A program made the position numbers and the translations under genes. Shown in pieces: positions 7,243-8,322 of a stretch of DNA of 8,322 bases; position 1 is the first letter of the stretch, and every line of letters starts with the position of its first letter. The notes below the pieces were generated by a model. It was not told where the DNA came from, did no database searches, and worked only from the letters and a program-made list of their open reading frames with translations. Source of the DNA: Gammaproteobacteria bacterium (GTDB lineage: Bacteria > Pseudomonadota > Gammaproteobacteria > Pseudomonadales > Azotimanducaceae); the NCBI GenBank assembly GCA_027293665.1, contig JAPUFN010000170.1, positions 1-8,322 on the forward strand. The letters are read 5' to 3'.

Positions 7243-7749
7243 ATGAGTGGCGATGAAGACCTTGCCTGGCTGCTTGATCGAACTCGAATCGTCGACGTGA
7301 TATCGCGCTATGCCGCCGGTCTCGATGCGCGGGACTGGGAGCTGTGGCGCAGTGTGTTTCCGGAAGAAACCGTATTTGATCTGAGTTCCTGGAACGATGT
7401 ACCCGGGCGGCTGCTGAACACGGATCGGGTCGTTGCCGCCCAGGCGAGAATGTTCGCGGAGTTATCCGTGACCCAGCACTTCATCACAAATCATCGTGTC
7501 GAAATCACTGGCGATAGTGCACGGGTTCTGGCTCACATGCGTGCGGAACACTGGATTGATACCACAGATGAAGGTCAGTGCGGGCGCTACACGATGTTTG
7601 GCTACTACGATGACGACCTGATCCGCACGCCAGACGGTTGGAAGATTTCCAGAATGCAGTTGCGTGTCACGCGAACACAAGGAGATCGCTGGGTGATGGA
7701 AGAAGCGCAGAGGCGCATGCAGGCAAAACGACCGAAACGCAGCACTTGA
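7243..7749 (+). CDS. SnoaL-like / nuclear transport factor 2-fold protein
   Basis: This 168-residue protein has the cone-shaped alpha+beta barrel signature of the SnoaL_4/NTF2-like family. Members include dehydratases, isomerases, cyclases and small ring-hydroxylating subunits. The N-terminal helix pattern 'ISRYAAGLDARDWELWRSVF' (20-39) with Asp28 and Asp31, followed by 'TQHFITNHRVEITGD' with His79 and His84, is typical; these acid and His residues line the pocket in related enzymes. The end is basic ('QAKRPKRST'). I chose ATG at 7243, not the in-frame ATG at 7183, because the longer version would overlap the nitroreductase by 59 bases and the family usually begins just before this helix. The start follows the nitroreductase stop by 1 base, so translation is probably coupled. 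The reaction is not predictable from the fold; a partner reaction on the nitroreductase product is inferred from the operon. Confidence 0.87.
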   Translation: MSGDEDLAWLLDRTRIVDVISRYAAGLDARDWELWRSVFPEETVFDLSSWNDVPGRLLNTDRVVAAQARMFAELSVTQHFITNHRVEITGDSARVLAHMRAEHWIDTTDEGQCGRYTMFGYYDDDLIRTPDGWKISRMQLRVTRTQGDRWVMEEAQRRMQAKRPKRST

Positions 7750-8057
7750 TGCAGAGCGTCTTCTTCGACCTGGATGGAACGCTCACCGACCCCAAGCCTG
7801 GCATCACGCGATGCATCCAGCACGCATTGTCAGCTCTGGATTCCCCGGTTCCATCGGCAGACGAGCTCACCTGGTGTATTGGGCCACCGCTCCGCGATAG
7901 TTTCATGCAGCTTCTCGGAGATGAAGCTCTGGCACTAGACAGTGTTTTTTGGCACGTCGCGGAATGGGCCGGTATCCGCCCTGGGCTCTTTGGCCATCCC
8001 AAGGACGCGTTCGGCGATGATGTTCCGCTGAATCTCATCGGTGCCACCGGCGATTGA
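7749..8057 (+). pseudogene. 3'-truncated HAD-family hydrolase fragment
   Basis: The first 65 or so residues are a clear HAD-superfamily phosphatase N terminus of the phosphoglycolate-phosphatase-like type: 'FFDLDGTLTDPKPGIT' holds motif I with nucleophile Asp7 and Asp9, and 'CIGPPLRDSFMQLLGDEALALDS' matches the usual start of the cap domain. Homology then stops at about 7940-7946. The remaining codons to the TGA at 8055-8057 are simply the antisense of the acyl-CoA dehydrogenase gene. Motif II (Ser/Thr), motif III (Lys) and the motif IV acidic pair are missing, and intact relatives run to about 210-230 residues, so the 102-residue product should not be catalytically active. The start ATG overlaps the SnoaL-like stop by 1 base (TGATG), showing that the gene was once the third member of that operon. 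Either a rearrangement removed its 3' end or the contig is chimeric here. Confidence 0.8.
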
Positions 8058-8322
8058 AATAGCGGGCACAGAGACGAGGATTTCCGCGATGATGCCGTTG
8101 AGCGGGCTGTCCGGACCACTCAGCATTGTATCGGCGCCACTGATGAGCGTGTGGACGTGAGATGCTGCCTTTGCCACATTACTTGACGCGAGTTTACCCA
8201 GTGAACCTTCTGGTCCCTGCGGCCTGCCATCTTCCTGCGCCGCGCGTGCCCGACGCGCGGTCCATTCGGCCGTCTGCGACATAATCAGCAGTTTTGCTAT
8301 TTCCTGCCGAATGGCCGGATCG
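7935..8322 (-). CDS. Acyl-CoA dehydrogenase family protein, C-terminal part (5' end beyond window)
   Basis: This is the last 128 or so residues of an FAD-dependent acyl-CoA dehydrogenase, which introduces an alpha-beta double bond into an acyl-CoA thioester and passes electrons to an electron-transfer flavoprotein. The frame is open to the right window edge, where 'DPAIRQEIAKLL' is read, so the ATG at 8282 is internal. The conserved C-terminal flavin-binding helix region 'ISIAGGTDEIQRNIIAERVLG' is present, followed by the usual tail 'KEPRADTGPFRDVPKN'. The C-terminal helical domain appears complete. The final Thr-Val and the TAG stop (7935-7943) fall on bases that also encode HAD residues on the other strand, so the stop may be borrowed from the neighbouring sequence. 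The catalytic base cannot be judged because most of the protein lies outside. The Arg/Ala/Glu-rich stretch 'EWTARRARAAQEDGRPQG' resembles the FadE-type enzymes of steroid and other unusual acyl-CoA pathways, but the substrate is unknown. Confidence 0.9.
   Translation of the reverse strand, partial: DPAIRQEIAKLLIMSQTAEWTARRARAAQEDGRPQGPEGSLGKLASSNVAKAASHVHTLISGADTMLSGPDSPLNGIIAEILVSVPAISIAGGTDEIQRNIIAERVLGMAKEPRADTGPFRDVPKNTV

Noticed and set aside
7638..7748. Earlier in-frame ATG for the HAD fragment
   Set aside because: It would overlap the SnoaL-like gene by over 100 bases. HAD proteins start only a few residues before the DxD motif, which fits ATG 7749.
1..8322. Mobile elements, CRISPR arrays, tRNA or rRNA genes, riboswitches
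   Set aside because: No transposase or integrase motifs, regularly spaced repeats, terminal inverted repeats or recognisable RNA genes were seen on either strand, despite the rearrangement-like junction near 7940.

Overview
The window looks like part of a catabolic accessory region in a Gram-negative bacterium. The moderately high G+C, the tight short operons and the mix of acetoacetyl-CoA synthetase, TauD-type dioxygenase, FadE-like acyl-CoA dehydrogenase, nitroreductase and SnoaL-like proteins suggest a Pseudomonadota, perhaps an environmental or marine gammaproteobacterium. This placement is inference; the window holds no rRNA or other phylogenetic marker.

Layout, left to right. (1) Positions 1-2761, plus strand: the 3' part of a TauD/TfdA-family Fe(II)/2-oxoglutarate dioxygenase, then 47 bases on, a large protein of the N,N-dimethylformamidase large (beta) subunit family. 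(2) Positions 2804-5581, minus strand, convergent with the first pair: an SDR oxidoreductase followed by acetoacetyl-CoA synthetase, a likely two-gene operon. (3) Positions 5691-6479, minus strand: a two-helix membrane diguanylate cyclase with an intact GGEEF motif and an RxxD inhibitory site. (4) Positions 6603 to about 7945, plus strand, divergent from the cyclase: a nitroreductase-family flavoprotein, a SnoaL-like/NTF2-fold protein and the N-terminal quarter to third of a HAD hydrolase, packed with a 1-base gap and a 1-base overlap. (5) Positions 7935-8322, minus strand: the C-terminal end of an acyl-CoA dehydrogenase, which runs into the HAD fragment from the opposite side.

Together the genes fit breakdown of an organic substrate to central metabolites: oxidative attack (dioxygenase), C-N/amide hydrolysis (DMFase-like protein), alcohol/ketone interconversion (SDR), activation of acetoacetate (AacS) and acyl-CoA oxidation (acyl-CoA dehydrogenase). 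The substrate cannot be named from sequence. No mobile element, CRISPR array, tRNA or rRNA was seen. The two points most worth a second look are the abrupt HAD/acyl-CoA dehydrogenase junction near 7940, which is either a true rearrangement scar or an assembly chimera, and the DMFase-like large subunit, which has no small-subunit gene in this window and sits behind a dioxygenase.
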